A DNA stretch of 64,000 bases from Thermus tengchongensis (GCF_021462405.1 NZ_JAKEDU010000006.1:1-64000); one strand, 5' to 3'. Numbered from the stretch's first letter, positions 18,140 to 26,829 are shown. The notes: generated by a model from the letters alone, not told the origin. A program made the numbers and translations.

Positions 18140-18169
18140 CTGGCAAAAACGCCGCGGGTGTGGCATAAT
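18140..18169 (+). promoter_or_regulatory. Promoter of the riboswitch-terC transcript
   Basis: CTGGCA (18140-18145), 18-bp spacer, CATAAT (18164-18169). Transcription would start at the 5' edge of the riboswitch. Confidence 0.55.
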
Positions 18170-18174
18170 GTCCC

Positions 18175-18262
18175 CCGGTTGGGGAGTAGCCCCAAGGCCA
18201 GCCTTCCGTCAAGACGGGCGCGGACCCCGGGAGGCTGGGGGCAGAAAGCCCGGGCAAGACCA
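18175..18262 (+). ncRNA. yybP-ykoY manganese riboswitch
   Basis: The class hallmarks are present in order: GGGGAGTAGCC at the 5' side (18180-18190), a GC-rich middle helix, and GGGCAAGACC at the 3' side (18252-18261). These form the two docked loops that bind Mn2+ in this class. It sits directly before terC, a classic partner of the class. The 3' ACC that closes the first helix is also the 5' edge of the terminator stem, so the two folds exclude each other. Confidence 0.87.
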
Positions 18263-18289
18263 CCGCTTAAGCGGTGGTCTTTATCTTTT
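18259..18289 (+). terminator. Riboswitch expression-platform terminator
   Basis: ACCACCGC-TTAA-GCGGTGGT followed by CTTTATCTTTT, an intrinsic terminator 12 nt before the terC ATG. Since the Mn2+-bound fold uses its 5' bases, manganese should permit read-through (an ON switch). Confidence 0.88.
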
Positions 18290-18300
18290 GGGAGGTGTGC

Positions 18301-18996
18301 ATGGAAACCAGTGCCCTCTCGGTGATCCTAATCCTGGTGGCCCTCGAGGTCATCTTGTCCGCCGACAACGCCCTGATCCTGGGGGTCATCGTCCAAAGGC
18401 TACCCGTCCACCTCAGGCGTAGGGCCCTCTTTTACGGCATCCTGGGAGCTTATGTGCTCAGGGGTCTCGCCCTCCTCTTCGCCGCCTTGGTCATCAAGCT
18501 CTGGTGGGTCCAGGTGCTGGGGGCTGCCTATCTGCTTTACGTGGCCCTGAAGCACTTCCTCAGACCCCAGGAGGCCCATGCTCCACCTCCCCTCGAGGTG
18601 AGCGCCGCGCACTTTTGGAAAACGGTGGCCCAGGTAGAACTCATGGACCTGGCCTTCGCCGTGGACTCGGTGCTGGTGGCCGTGGCCCTCTCGGATAAGC
18701 TCTGGGTCATCTACACCGGGGTCTTCCTGGGCATCCTGGCCCTCCGGATGCTGGCCAGCCTGGTGGTCACCCTCCTGGACCGGTACCCCCGCTTCAAGCA
18801 CCTGGCCTACGCGGTGGTGGGCCTAGCGGGGGTGAAGCTCTTGGTGGGTGGCTGGGACAAGCTGGCCAAGGAAGCCCTCCACCGCCCCGAGCTGGCGGTG
18901 GGCCTGGACAAGGAAGCCTTCAGCCTCCTCATCCTGGGGGTGCTCCTTTTGGGGAGCGTGTGGGCGCTGCGCAAACCCGCAGCCCAGCCCTCCTAA
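18301..18996 (+). CDS. TerC-family membrane protein, probable manganese exporter
   Basis: 231 aa with about seven membrane segments. TerC hallmarks: VILSADNALILGVIV in helix 1-2 and VELMDLAFAVDSVLVAVAL in the middle, with paired acidic residues for metal. Riboswitch-controlled TerC proteins (YkoY, Alx) export or handle Mn2+. Start 18301 follows GGGAGGTG; a GTG in the terminator region at 18274 is rejected. Confidence 0.9.
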   Translation: METSALSVILILVALEVILSADNALILGVIVQRLPVHLRRRALFYGILGAYVLRGLALLFAALVIKLWWVQVLGAAYLLYVALKHFLRPQEAHAPPPLEVSAAHFWKTVAQVELMDLAFAVDSVLVAVALSDKLWVIYTGVFLGILALRMLASLVVTLLDRYPRFKHLAYAVVGLAGVKLLVGGWDKLAKEALHRPELAVGLDKEAFSLLILGVLLLGSVWALRKPAAQPS

Positions 18997-19295
18997 ACGT
19001 ACTTCTCCCCCCGGACCACCCAGACGTTCTCCACGTAGGCGATGACGGCGTAGTGGGGAAAGTAAGCCTCTTGCAGCCGGGCGAGGATCTTCAGGGCCAC
19101 CTCCTCGGGAACGATGGTTTCCAGGCGGATGTTCTGCCCCTCCCAGTCCACGCTCCGCATGCCCCTCGAGCCCTCCCCCCGGGCGGGGACGATGGTGTAC
19201 CCCTTGGCCCCCAGGCGCTTGACCTCCTCCACCAGCTTTTTCTCCAGCAGGCTTTCCGCCACGATGGTGACCAGCTTCAAAGGCACCAGGTCCAT
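18993..19295 (-). CDS. sbtB: SbtB-like PII protein
   Basis: 100 aa ferredoxin-like PII fold: LKLVTIVAESLLEKKLVEEVKRLGAKGYTIV, a T-loop region rich in Gly/Arg (ARGEGSRGMRSVDWEGQ), and a C-terminal strand. It directly follows sbtA (stop TAA, 2 nt, ATG), as in cyanobacterial sbtAB, where SbtB binds cAMP/adenine nucleotides and gates SbtA. The C-terminal CGPxGC loop of cyanobacterial SbtB is absent. A GTG start 18 nt upstream is possible but ATG has better spacing to GGGGGG. Confidence 0.85.
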   Translation of the reverse strand: MDLVPLKLVTIVAESLLEKKLVEEVKRLGAKGYTIVPARGEGSRGMRSVDWEGQNIRLETIVPEEVALKILARLQEAYFPHYAVIAYVENVWVVRGEKYV

Positions 19296-19297
19296 CC

Positions 19298-20254
19298 TTA
19301 CCCCCCAATCCACTTGGCCATGGCGTGGTACACGGGAATGCCCAAGACCAGGTTAAAGGGAAAGGTCACCGCCAGGCTGGCGGTGAGGTACAGGCTGGGG
19401 TTGGCCTCGGGCAAGGCGATGCGCACCGCCGCTGGAGCGGCGATGTAGCTGGCGCTGGCGCTCATGGCCCCAAGCACGGTGGCCCCGCCCGGGGAAAGCC
19501 CTGCCAGGTGCCCCACCCAAACCCCCAAGGCGCCGTGGAGGAGGGGAAGGAGGGTGCCGAAGAGGAGCAGGCGCAAGCCCACCTGCCTCAGGTCGGCGAA
19601 GCGGGAAGCCGCCACCATACCCAGGTCCAGGAGGAAGAGGGTGAGGGCCCCGTAGAAAGGGTCCACGAAAAAGGGTTTCACCCGCTCCATCCCCACCTCC
19701 CCCGAAAGGGCGCCGATGAGAAGCCCCCCTAGGAGGAGGACCACGCTCCTCCCCGTGAGCACCTCGCGGAAGGCCTCCCCCAGACTTCCCCCGCCCCGCT
19801 TGGCGAGGAGCAGGGCCAAGACGATGCCCGGCACCTCCAGAAGGGCCACCAGGGTGGGGAGGAACCCCTCGGGCGGGTGGCCCACCCCCTGGGCGAAGGT
19901 GAAGGCGGCGAGGAAGGTGACCGCGGAAACCGAGCCGTAGTGGGCGGCCAAGGCCCCCGCGTTCACCCGGTCCACCCCGAGGAGGCGGCGGGCCGCCAGG
20001 TAGCCGGAAAGGGAACGGGCCAGGCCCAGGAACAGGGTGGCCGCTAGGGGCAGGAGAAGGACCCCCCAAGGGGTCTTGGAGAGCTCCACTCCCCCCTTGA
20101 AGCCGATGGCGAAGAGGAGGTAGATGGAAAGGGCCGTGTACAGGGCCTCGGGGAAGGCCAGGTCGCTCTTCAGGAGGCGGGCCGCCACCCCCAGGGCGAA
20201 GGCCAGGACCATGGGGGAAAGGAGGTTGAGCCTCAGGAGCTCCAGGGCGTCCAT
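19298..20254 (-). CDS. sbtA: SbtA-like sodium-dependent bicarbonate transporter
   Basis: 318 aa with eight to ten predicted membrane helices in two inverted halves. Family motifs: [18 protein letters not shown] in the first half, [13 protein letters not shown], and [17 protein letters not shown] in the second half, the anion-binding region. SbtA imports HCO3- with Na+. With the adjacent SbtB it forms a regulated pair. In a heterotroph the bicarbonate would feed carboxylases; this is inference. Confidence 0.88.
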   Translation of the reverse strand: MDALELLRLNLLSPMVLAFALGVAARLLKSDLAFPEALYTALSIYLLFAIGFKGGVELSKTPWGVLLLPLAATLFLGLARSLSGYLAARRLLGVDRVNAGALAAHYGSVSAVTFLAAFTFAQGVGHPPEGFLPTLVALLEVPGIVLALLLAKRGGGSLGEAFREVLTGRSVVLLLGGLLIGALSGEVGMERVKPFFVDPFYGALTLFLLDLGMVAASRFADLRQVGLRLLLFGTLLPLLHGALGVWVGHLAGLSPGGATVLGAMSASASYIAAPAAVRIALPEANPSLYLTASLAVTFPFNLVLGIPVYHAMAKWIGG

Positions 20255-20287
20255 GCCCCGCCTTCTACCACGGGGAAGGGGGCTTGG

Positions 20288-20293
20288 TACAAT
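20288..20293 (+). promoter_or_regulatory. -10 box of purEK
   Basis: TACAAT ends 8 nt before the purE ATG, close to the leaderless spacing seen elsewhere. Confidence 0.55.
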
Positions 20294-20301
20294 CCGGTAC
20301 G

Positions 20302-20796
20302 ATGCGGCCTTTGGTGGGCATCATCATGGGCTCAAGGTCAGATTGGGAAACCCTGCGCCACGCGGCGGAGACCCTCGAGGCCCTGGGGGTGCCCTACGAG
20401 GTGCGCGTGGTCTCCGCCCACCGCACCCCGGACCTGATGGCGGAGTACGCCAAGACCGCCAAGGAGCGGGGGCTTATGGTGATCATCGCTGGAGCCGGCG
20501 GGGCGGCCCACCTCCCCGGCATGACCGCCGCCTACACCCCCTTGCCCGTGCTGGGGGTGCCGGTGGAGAGCCAGGCCTTAAAGGGGCTGGATTCCCTCCT
20601 CTCCATTGTGCAGATGCCCGCGGGGGTCCCTGTGGGTACCCTGGCCATCGGCAAGGCGGGGGCGGTGAACGCCGCCCTCTTGGCCGCCAGCATCGTGGGG
20701 CTTTCCCACCCCGAGGTGATGGAGCGCCTGCAGGCCTACCGCCAGGCCCAGACCGAGGCCGTCCTGGCCCACCCCGACCCCCGGGAGGAAGGATGA
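20302..20796 (+). CDS. purE: 5-(carboxyamino)imidazole ribonucleotide mutase
   Basis: 164 aa. N-terminal [13 protein letters not shown] and [13 protein letters not shown] with the catalytic His, and [12 protein letters not shown] are typical of class I PurE. It moves the carboxyl group of N5-CAIR to C4, step 6b of purine synthesis. The start [11 protein letters not shown] is chosen over an upstream ATG/GTG because of the TACAAT box. Overlaps purK by 4 nt (ATGA). Confidence 0.96.
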   Translation: MRPLVGIIMGSRSDWETLRHAAETLEALGVPYEVRVVSAHRTPDLMAEYAKTAKERGLMVIIAGAGGAAHLPGMTAAYTPLPVLGVPVESQALKGLDSLLSIVQMPAGVPVGTLAIGKAGAVNAALLAASIVGLSHPEVMERLQAYRQAQTEAVLAHPDPREEG

Positions 20797-21896
20797 GGAT
20801 AGGCATCCTGGGCGGGGGCCAGCTGGGGCGGATGCTGGCCCTTTCGGGCTACCCCTTGGGCCTTTCCTTCCGCTTCCTGGACCCAAGCCCTGAGGCCTGC
20901 GCCGGAGGGGTGGGGGAGCTGGTGGTGGGAGACTACCTGGACGGGGAGGCCCTCGCCCGCTTCGCCGAGGGGCTGGACCTGGTCACCTACGAGTTTGAGA
21001 ACGTGCCCGTGGAGGCGGCGCGGAGGCTTGCGGAAAAGCTCCCCGTCTACCCGCCCCCCAAGGCCCTGGAGATCGCCCAGGACCGCCTGGCGGAGAAATC
21101 CTTCATGCAGGGCCTGGGGATGCCCACCCCCCCCTTCCGCAGGGTGGACACCCTAGAGGAGCTCCGCGAGGGCCTGGCGGGGGTGGGCCTTCCCGCCCTC
21201 CTCAAGACGCGGCGGGGGGGGTACGACGGCAGGGGGCAGGCCCTGGTGCATTCCCCGGAAGAGGCGGAAAGGGCCTTCCACGCCTTGGGGGGCCAGGGGC
21301 TCATCCTCGAGGGCTTCGTCCCCTTCCACCGGGAGGTCTCCCTCCTGGCGGTGCGGGGCCTGGGGGGGGAGGTGGCCTTCTACCCCCTGGTGGAAAACCG
21401 CCACCAGGGGGGGATCCTCCGCCTCTCCCTCGCCCCAGCCCCAGGGGTTTCCCCCACCCTGCAGCAGAAGGCAGAAGCCTACGCCAGGAAGGCCATGGAG
21501 GCCCTAGGCTACGTGGGCGTCCTGGCCCTGGAGCTCTTCCAGGTGGGGGAGGAGCTCCTCTTCAACGAGATGGCCCCCCGGGTGCACAACTCCGGCCACT
21601 GGACGATAGAAGGGGCGGAGACAAGCCAGTTTGAGAACCACCTCCGGGCCCTTCTCGGCCTCCCCTTGGGCTCCACCGCCCCCAGGGGCCATAGCGCCAT
21701 GGCCAACCTCATCGGGGTCAAGCCCGATTTCCGGGAGGCCCTGGCCCTCCCCGGCCTCCACCTCCACTGGTACGGCAAGGCGGTGCGCCCGGGGCGCAAG
21801 GTGGGGCATATCACCCTGCGGCGGGACACCTGGGAGGACCTCGCCCAGGACCTTCCCCACCTCCTCGCCTTGGCCCAGGCTCCCGAACCGGTATAA
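20793..21896 (+). CDS. purK: N5-carboxyaminoimidazole ribonucleotide synthase
   Basis: 367 aa ATP-grasp enzyme that makes N5-CAIR from AIR, ATP and bicarbonate for Pur[17 protein letters not shown] at the N-terminus, [12 protein letters not shown] in the ATP-grasp, [14 protein letters not shown] at the metal site. Bicarbonate use fits the nearby SbtA transporter. The TAA stop is inside the TATAAT promoter of the next gene. Confidence 0.96.
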   Translation: MRIGILGGGQLGRMLALSGYPLGLSFRFLDPSPEACAGGVGELVVGDYLDGEALARFAEGLDLVTYEFENVPVEAARRLAEKLPVYPPPKALEIAQDRLAEKSFMQGLGMPTPPFRRVDTLEELREGLAGVGLPALLKTRRGGYDGRGQALVHSPEEAERAFHALGGQGLILEGFVPFHREVSLLAVRGLGGEVAFYPLVENRHQGGILRLSLAPAPGVSPTLQQKAEAYARKAMEALGYVGVLALELFQVGEELLFNEMAPRVHNSGHWTIEGAETSQFENHLRALLGLPLGSTAPRGHSAMANLIGVKPDFREALALPGLHLHWYGKAVRPGRKVGHITLRRDTWEDLAQDLPHLLALAQAPEPV

Positions 21897-21897
21897 T
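21870..21897 (+). promoter_or_regulatory. Promoter of the ligase-like gene, overlapping the end of purK
   Basis: TTGGCC (21870-21875), 16-bp spacer, TATAAT (21892-21897, perfect). The -10 contains the purK stop codon. Confidence 0.7.
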
Positions 21898-21934
21898 CCC
21901 CCTGTCCCCTGCGGGAGCGGGAAGGAGGCAGGCT

Positions 21935-23071
21935 ATGGACCGGAACGCTCGGCTCAAAGAGGTGGTGCGCGCGGCCAAGGAACACCCCGTCTACCGAGAG
22001 AAGTTCAAGGAAGTCCACCCGGAGGAGGTCACCCTGGAAAACCTGGGGGAGCTCCCCCTCACCACCCGCGAGGAGTGGGTGGCCTACCTCAAGGAAAACC
22101 CCAGGCCCCCGGAGGGAGCGAGCCTCATGCACCTCACCCCAAGCCCCCTCATGGGCTGGATGCCCGAGTACCTCTCACAGGAGGACCTCCGCTATCAGGC
22201 GGAGGCCCTGGCGGAACACTACCGCCGCCTGGGCCTGGTGGGCAAGAAGGTGCTGGTGGCCTTCAGCTACCACGTCTTCGCCGGGGGATGGCTCTTCCAC
22301 CAGGCCCTGTGGCGCGCCGGGAACCTGGTCTTCCCCCACGGGCCCGGGGAGGCAGCCCGCATCGCGGAAATCGGCCAGGCCTACGGCTTTGACGTCCTGG
22401 TCACCAACCCCTCCTTCGCCCTCAAGGTGGGCCAGGCGGGGGGGCGGTTCGCCCTCCTCCTGGCCGGGGGGGAGCCCTTCACCTCGGTGCCCGGCTTCCG
22501 GGAGAAGGTGGAGGCCGTCCTCGGGGGTGTGGCCCTGGACGCCTACGGCACCAGCGAGCTGGGCATCGTGGCCGGGGAGCGGTTGGAGAAGGACGGGCTT
22601 TGGGAGATCCCCGAGATGGCGGTCCTCGAGGTCCTGGACCCGGAGACCTTAAAGCCCGTCCCCGACGGGGAAAAAGGGGAGTTGGTGGTGACGGCCCTAA
22701 GCCGCACCCTCATGCCCATGGTGCGCTTCCGCACCGGAGACCTGGCCATCGCTGAGAGGCGGGAAGGGCTCACCGTTTTGCCCAGAGGGGTCTTTGGCCG
22801 GACGGACCAGATGGTGAAGGTGAAGGGGGTCAAGCTCTACCCCACGGAGCTCGCCCCCATCCTGGGGGGCTTCGGCCTGGACCCCAAGGGCTTCCAGGTG
22901 GTGCTGGAGAGGAAGCTGGAGGGCACGGACAAGCTGGTCCTCCGCCTCAAGGCGGAAAAGGTGCCCCCGGGCCTCATGGAGGCCATCCAGAGGGCCACGG
23001 GCCTGAAGGTGGACGAGGTGGAACTGGTGGGTGAGCTGGAAGGCGGCCTGGTGGTGGACCGGCGCTTCTAA
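21935..23071 (+). CDS. Phenylacetate-CoA ligase-like protein with altered P-loop
   Basis: 378 aa, about 50 shorter than typical PaaK. C-terminal adenylating-enzyme motifs are present: AYGTSELG, MVRFRTGDLA and GRTDQMVKVKGVKLYPTE. The P-loop expected near residue 70 (SSGTTGKP) reads LTPSPLMGWMP, although flanking PaaK features (YLSQEDLRYQAEALAEHYRRLG and the Y-H-V-F-A-G-G-W block) align. It may have changed its nucleotide chemistry. Start 21935 after GGGAAGGAGG. Confidence 0.8.
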   Translation: MDRNARLKEVVRAAKEHPVYREKFKEVHPEEVTLENLGELPLTTREEWVAYLKENPRPPEGASLMHLTPSPLMGWMPEYLSQEDLRYQAEALAEHYRRLGLVGKKVLVAFSYHVFAGGWLFHQALWRAGNLVFPHGPGEAARIAEIGQAYGFDVLVTNPSFALKVGQAGGRFALLLAGGEPFTSVPGFREKVEAVLGGVALDAYGTSELGIVAGERLEKDGLWEIPEMAVLEVLDPETLKPVPDGEKGELVVTALSRTLMPMVRFRTGDLAIAERREGLTVLPRGVFGRTDQMVKVKGVKLYPTELAPILGGFGLDPKGFQVVLERKLEGTDKLVLRLKAEKVPPGLMEAIQRATGLKVDEVELVGELEGGLVVDRRF

Positions 23072-23299
23072 ACCACCCCACCTGGGCAAGAACCCAGGTG
23101 GAGACCCCAGTATATCCCTTCTCCAAGGGATGTTCCCGGGCACCCATGGAGGGCGGTACGGCGAGAAAGAGCACAAGGCCATCCTTGTGAGGCCACTTGT
23201 TATATTCTTCTCATAACCCCGGGGTATACTCCCCCCAAAGCAACGGGGCCCTTGCGGTATAGTAAGGGCAAACCCTGTGCCTTGTGGGAAGGAGGCAAG
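23072..23299. other. 228-bp intergenic region with hairpins and two -10 boxes
   Basis: Contains a hairpin CCACCTGGG...CCCAGGTGG (23078-23101) just after the ligase-like gene, a second ATCCCT-TCTCCA-AGGGAT (about 23114-23131), a third ACAAGG-CCAT-CCTTGT (23172-23187), and promoter-like TATACT (23225-23230) and TATAGT (23258-23263) before pfkB. No open frame seen. Confidence 0.6.
23078..23101 (+). terminator. Hairpin after the ligase-like gene
   Basis: 9-bp stem CCACCTGGG / CCCAGGTGG around CAAGAA, 7 nt after the stop. No U-tract follows. Confidence 0.55.
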
Positions 23300-24226
23300 A
23301 TGCGGTTTTTCGTGGTGGGGGACGTTTCCGTGGACCTGCTTTTCTTCGTGGAGCGCATACCGGAACCTGGGGAGGAGGTTCCTTCCCGCCGTGCCCTGAT
23401 GAAACCGGGGGGCGCCGGGGCCACCCTGGCGGCACAGCTAGCGAGCCTAGGCCACCGGGTCTACCTGGCGGGCCGGGTGGGGCAGGATCCCTTCGCGGAG
23501 CTGGCCCTTTCCCGGGTGCGGGAGGTGGGGGTGGACCTGAGGCACCTTCAGGAGGACCCCGACCACACCACCAGTTCCGTGCTGATCCTCTTGGTGCCCG
23601 GGGGGGAAAGGGCCATGGTGAGCGCCGAGGGGGCAAGCCGTTACCTGGATCCCTCCCTCTTCAAGCCCCGCTACCTGGACCAGGCGGACGCCGTGGTCCT
23701 CTCCGCCTACGCCCTGGTGGGAGGCCCTAGCCGCAGCTACGCGGTGGAGGTCCTCGAGGCCGCCCGGAAACGGGAGATGCCCATCTTCGCCGACCTGGGA
23801 ACCGGGGCGGTACGGGTGGCGGGCAGGGAGCTTTTAAGGTATCTACGGGGTGTAAGCTGGCTTCTCATGAACCAAACGGAGCTTCTGACCCTGGCAGAGG
23901 CCTCCTCCCTTTCCGAAGGGGTGGCCCGCCTCCGGGAAGAGGGGTTCCACCACTTGGCCATCAAGGTGGGGGCCATGGGGTCCATCGTGGTCACTCCCGA
24001 AGGGGAGGAACTCATCGAACCCTTCCCCGTGGAGGACATCGTGGATTCCACGGGATCCGGGGACGCCTATACCGCCGCCTTCGCCCACGCCATCCTGAGC
24101 GGGAAAAGCCCCCTGGAGGCGGGCAGGCTGGCCAACCTGGCCGGGGCCTTGGCCGCCACCGCCATCGGCGCCCAGGGCAGGCTCATCCGGCTAGAGGACC
24201 TGGAAGTAGCGGTGGGCCAGGGCTAA
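23300..24226 (+). CDS. PfkB-family carbohydrate or nucleoside kinase
   Basis: 308 aa. N-terminal VVGDVSVDLLFFV, substrate-binding KPGGAGATLAAQLASLG (PfkB signature 1) and DSTGSGDAYTAAF (signature 2 with catalytic Asp). The family includes ribokinase, sugar kinases and adenosine kinase; the substrate is not clear from sequence. The ATG follows GGAAGGAGG. Its 3' end overlaps hisH convergently by 36 nt. Confidence 0.88.
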   Translation: MRFFVVGDVSVDLLFFVERIPEPGEEVPSRRALMKPGGAGATLAAQLASLGHRVYLAGRVGQDPFAELALSRVREVGVDLRHLQEDPDHTTSSVLILLVPGGERAMVSAEGASRYLDPSLFKPRYLDQADAVVLSAYALVGGPSRSYAVEVLEAARKREMPIFADLGTGAVRVAGRELLRYLRGVSWLLMNQTELLTLAEASSLSEGVARLREEGFHHLAIKVGAMGSIVVTPEGEELIEPFPVEDIVDSTGSGDAYTAAFAHAILSGKSPLEAGRLANLAGALAATAIGAQGRLIRLEDLEVAVGQG

Positions 24227-24787
24227 AAAGGCCAAGCCCGCCTTCCCGCTCTTTTCCGGGTGGAACTGGGGGGCCAGGAGGTTTTCCTTGGCCAACAAGG
24301 CGGTGAAGGGGGTGCCCTCGTACTCCCCTTGGCCCAGGGAGTGGGGGGTGAGGGGGCCGTAGTAGGAGTTGGCGAAGTAGAAGTGCCGTCCGGAAAGCTC
24401 CGCAAAGGGGCCGCCGAAGGCCACCTGGTTCCAACCCATCTGTGGCACCCGTCCCCGGGGAAAGCGCCGCACGGTGCCCGCCACCAGGCCCAGGCCCCTA
24501 ACCCCAGGGGCTTCCTCGCTTGCCTCGTAAAGCACCTGCATGCCCACGCAGATGCCCAGGAAGGGAAGGCCCCTTTCCAGGTGGGCCAGGACCCGGTCCA
24601 CGAACCCGCTATTCCGGAAGGCCTGCATCACCTGACCGAAGTGGCCCTGGCCGGGAAGGACCAGCAGGCTGGCCTCGAGGTGCGCCCGGGGGTCCGAGGA
24701 GACGGCGACCCCAAAGCCCGCAACCTCCAACGCCTTGGCAGCACTTCGAAGATTCCCCGAACCGTAGTCGATGAGCAGGGCCTTCAT
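24191..24787 (-). CDS. hisH: Imidazole glycerol phosphate synthase, glutaminase subunit
   Basis: 198 aa class I amidotransferase. Catalytic Cys80 in FLGICVGMQ, His and Glu in FHPEKSG near the C-terminus. It supplies ammonia to HisF, which is not in this window. It lies 3 nt after hisB, in the order hisC-hisB-hisH. Confidence 0.96.
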   Translation of the reverse strand: MKALLIDYGSGNLRSAAKALEVAGFGVAVSSDPRAHLEASLLVLPGQGHFGQVMQAFRNSGFVDRVLAHLERGLPFLGICVGMQVLYEASEEAPGVRGLGLVAGTVRRFPRGRVPQMGWNQVAFGGPFAELSGRHFYFANSYYGPLTPHSLGQGEYEGTPFTALLAKENLLAPQFHPEKSGKAGLAFLALAHRYFQVL

Positions 24788-24790
24788 GCC

Positions 24791-25375
24791 CTAAAGCACC
24801 CCCTTGGTGCTGGGAAGATCCTCCCCCGTGATCCGGGTGGCCCGGTGGAGGGCCCGGGCCAGGGCCTTGAAGCTGGCCTCCACCACATGGTGCGCCTCCC
24901 TGCCGGAAAGAAGCCGAAGGTGCAGGGTGAGGCGGCCGTGGTTGGCGAGGCCCCTGAGAAACTCCCGGAGGTGGTAGTGGTTCACCCCCCCCGCCTCCCC
25001 CACCACGGGCCACTCCTCCGGACGGTACTCCAGGTGGGGACGGCCCGAGAGGTCCAAGACGCAAAGCACCAGGGTTTCGTCCATGGGGGCAAAGGCCTCG
25101 GCGTAGCGCTCAAGGCCCCTTCCCTCCCCCAACGCCTCCTTCAGGGCCTGGCCCAGGGCGATGCCCACATCCTCCACCAGGTGGTGCACGTCCACCTCGA
25201 GGTCCCCTTTGGCCTCCACCTCCAGGAGGAAGCGCCCGTGGCGCTGGAGCTGGAGGAGCATGTGGTCCAGGAAGGGCAGCCCCGTGACCACCTTTCCCCC
25301 CACGGGCCCGTCCAAGCCCAAGCGCACCCGGACCCAGGTCTCCGCCGTGGCCCTTTCCACCAAAGCCTCACGCAT
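24791..25375 (-). CDS. hisB: Imidazoleglycerol-phosphate dehydratase
   Basis: 194 aa monofunctional dehydratase. Metal-binding motifs GLPFLDHML, DVHHLVEDVGIALGQAL and EAHHVVEASFKALARAL are present. Start MREALVERATAET at 25375 overlaps the hisC stop by 8 nt; a start 12 nt upstream is less likely. Confidence 0.95.
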   Translation of the reverse strand: MREALVERATAETWVRVRLGLDGPVGGKVVTGLPFLDHMLLQLQRHGRFLLEVEAKGDLEVDVHHLVEDVGIALGQALKEALGEGRGLERYAEAFAPMDETLVLCVLDLSGRPHLEYRPEEWPVVGEAGGVNHYHLREFLRGLANHGRLTLHLRLLSGREAHHVVEASFKALARALHRATRITGEDLPSTKGVL

Positions 25376-26411
25376 ACGCCACCTCAAAGGCCGCCCGCAA
25401 GAAGGCGTCCATCTCCTCCTTAAGCCCGACGGTCACCCGCAAGCACCCCTCAAGCCCCGGGTAGCGGTCCTGCCGCCGCACCAAGATCCCTTGGGCCAGG
25501 AGGTGGCGGAAGGCCGCCTCCGCGTCCGGGGTGCGCACCAGGAGGAAGTTGGTGTGGCTGGGGTAGGGCCGCCAGATGGGGTGGGCCAAAAGAGCCCGGT
25601 ACACCCTTTCCCGCTCGGCCCGCACATGGGCCGCCACCTCCGCCACATAGCCGGGGTTTTCCAGCACCACCTCCAGGATGGCCCCGGTGTGGGCGGGGAG
25701 GACGAAGGGGGGGAGCACCTCCCGCACCACCTGGGCCACCTCGGGGGCGGCCAAGAGGTACCCCGCCCTCACCCCTCCCAAGGCAAAGGCCTTGGAGAAG
25801 GTGCGCAGGAAGGCCACGTGGGGGTTTTCCCGCCCCAGGGGGCTAAAGTCGGTGCCGGCAAACTCCCGGTAGGCCTCGTCCACCAGCAAAAGCCCCCCCA
25901 CCTCCTGGGCCCTTTGGGCCAGGGCCCGGAGGGCCTCCTCGGGGTAGAGGGTGCCCGTGGGGGCATGGGGGTTGGGGAGGAAAAGGACCCCGCCCCGGAA
26001 GGCCTGGAGGAGCTCCTCCAAGGGCAGGGCAAACCCCTCCCCCAAGGGCACCGCCCGGTAGGGGGTGCCCGCCATCCTGGCGGCGTGGGCGTAGTGGGGG
26101 AAGGAGGGCGAGAGGTCCAGGACCTCCTCCGCCGCCAGGCTCAGGGCCAGGATAAGGAGGTTGGACCCAGGGGCCAGGACGATGCCCTCCTCCGGCCAGC
26201 CCGTGAGGGTAGCGAGCTTCCTCCGCAGGCCCTCTGCGTGGATCTCCGGGTAGCGGTTCCAAGGAAGCCGGGCCATGCGGCGCAGGGCCTCCTCCTTGAG
26301 GGGTTCGGGCAAGTCAAAGGGGCTTTCGTTCTGGTCCAGCTTCACCGGGGCCTCCACCTTTTGGTAGGGGTAGGGGGTGAGGCCCTGAAGGTGCGCCTTG
26401 AAGGCCCGCAT
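25368..26411 (-). CDS. hisC: Histidinol-phosphate aminotransferase
   Basis: 347 aa fold-type I PLP enzyme. LDQNESPFDLP at the N-terminus, NPHAPTGTLYP, LVDEAYREF and the PLP Lys in RTFSKAFALGG. Start MRAFKAHLQG at 26411 is 7 nt after TATACT; the longer open frame upstream would run through the divergent HEPN gene. Confidence 0.95.
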   Translation of the reverse strand: MRAFKAHLQGLTPYPYQKVEAPVKLDQNESPFDLPEPLKEEALRRMARLPWNRYPEIHAEGLRRKLATLTGWPEEGIVLAPGSNLLILALSLAAEEVLDLSPSFPHYAHAARMAGTPYRAVPLGEGFALPLEELLQAFRGGVLFLPNPHAPTGTLYPEEALRALAQRAQEVGGLLLVDEAYREFAGTDFSPLGRENPHVAFLRTFSKAFALGGVRAGYLLAAPEVAQVVREVLPPFVLPAHTGAILEVVLENPGYVAEVAAHVRAERERVYRALLAHPIWRPYPSHTNFLLVRTPDAEAAFRHLLAQGILVRRQDRYPGLEGCLRVTVGLKEEMDAFLRAAFEVAYA

Positions 26412-26418
26412 ACCCTGG

Positions 26419-26442
26419 AGTATAGCCCGGTGCCGGTAAACT
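26419..26442. promoter_or_regulatory. Back-to-back leaderless -10 boxes: hisC (-) and HEPN gene (+)
   Basis: TATACT (26419-26424, minus) ends 7 nt before the hisC ATG; TAAACT (26437-26442, plus) ends 6 nt before the HEPN GTG. The gap is 37 bp. Confidence 0.55.
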
Positions 26443-26448
26443 GGAGGG

Positions 26449-26829
26449 GTGAACCGGGCCAAGGACTGGCTCCTCCAAGCGGAGAAGGACCTGGAGATGG
26501 CCGGGATCGCCCGGGAGGCGGGAAGGCACGAGTGGGCCTGCTTCGCCGCCCAGCAGGCCGCGGAGAAAGCGGTCAAGGCCCTCCACCTCCACTTGGGCCA
26601 GGAGGCCTGGGGGCACCTCATCGCCCGGCTTCTCCGGGAGCTACCCCTAGAGGTTCCTCAGGAGCTGGTGGAAAAGGCGCGGTACCTGGATGGGCTCTAC
26701 ATCCCCACCCGCTACCCCTATGCCTTCCCCGAGGGACCCTCTGCAGAGCACTACGGACCCCTGCAGAGTGAGGAGGCTTTGCGTTATGCCGGTGAGATCC
26801 TTGGCTTCGTCCGTGCTCAGATGGCCTAG
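26449..26829 (+). CDS. HEPN-domain protein, partner of an MNT nucleotidyltransferase
   Basis: 126 aa all-helical HEPN domain: AKDWLLQAEKDLEMAGIA, YxCxxAxQAAEKAVKAL (here WACFAAQQAAEKAVKAL) and LDGLYIPTRYPYAFPEGP. This YIPTRYP subgroup is usually encoded next to MNT proteins. The canonical RNase motif R-x4-6-H is not seen, so toxin activity is uncertain. GTG start 6 nt after TAAACT. Overlaps the MNT gene by 17-44 nt. Confidence 0.87.
   Translation: MNRAKDWLLQAEKDLEMAGIAREAGRHEWACFAAQQAAEKAVKALHLHLGQEAWGHLIARLLRELPLEVPQELVEKARYLDGLYIPTRYPYAFPEGPSAEHYGPLQSEEALRYAGEILGFVRAQMA

Noticed and set aside
20124-20792. A long N-terminal extension of PurK
   Set aside because: It is the purE region read in another frame; PurK begins at [11 protein letters not shown].
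23072-23299. Possible small RNA gene between the ligase-like gene and pfkB
   Set aside because: Several hairpins and -10 boxes are present, but no conserved structure or terminator with a U-tract defines an RNA.
24260-26771. Long plus-strand open frames opposite hisH, hisB and hisC
   Set aside because: Antisense shadows rich in Gly, His and Pro with no domain; the his genes are unambiguous.
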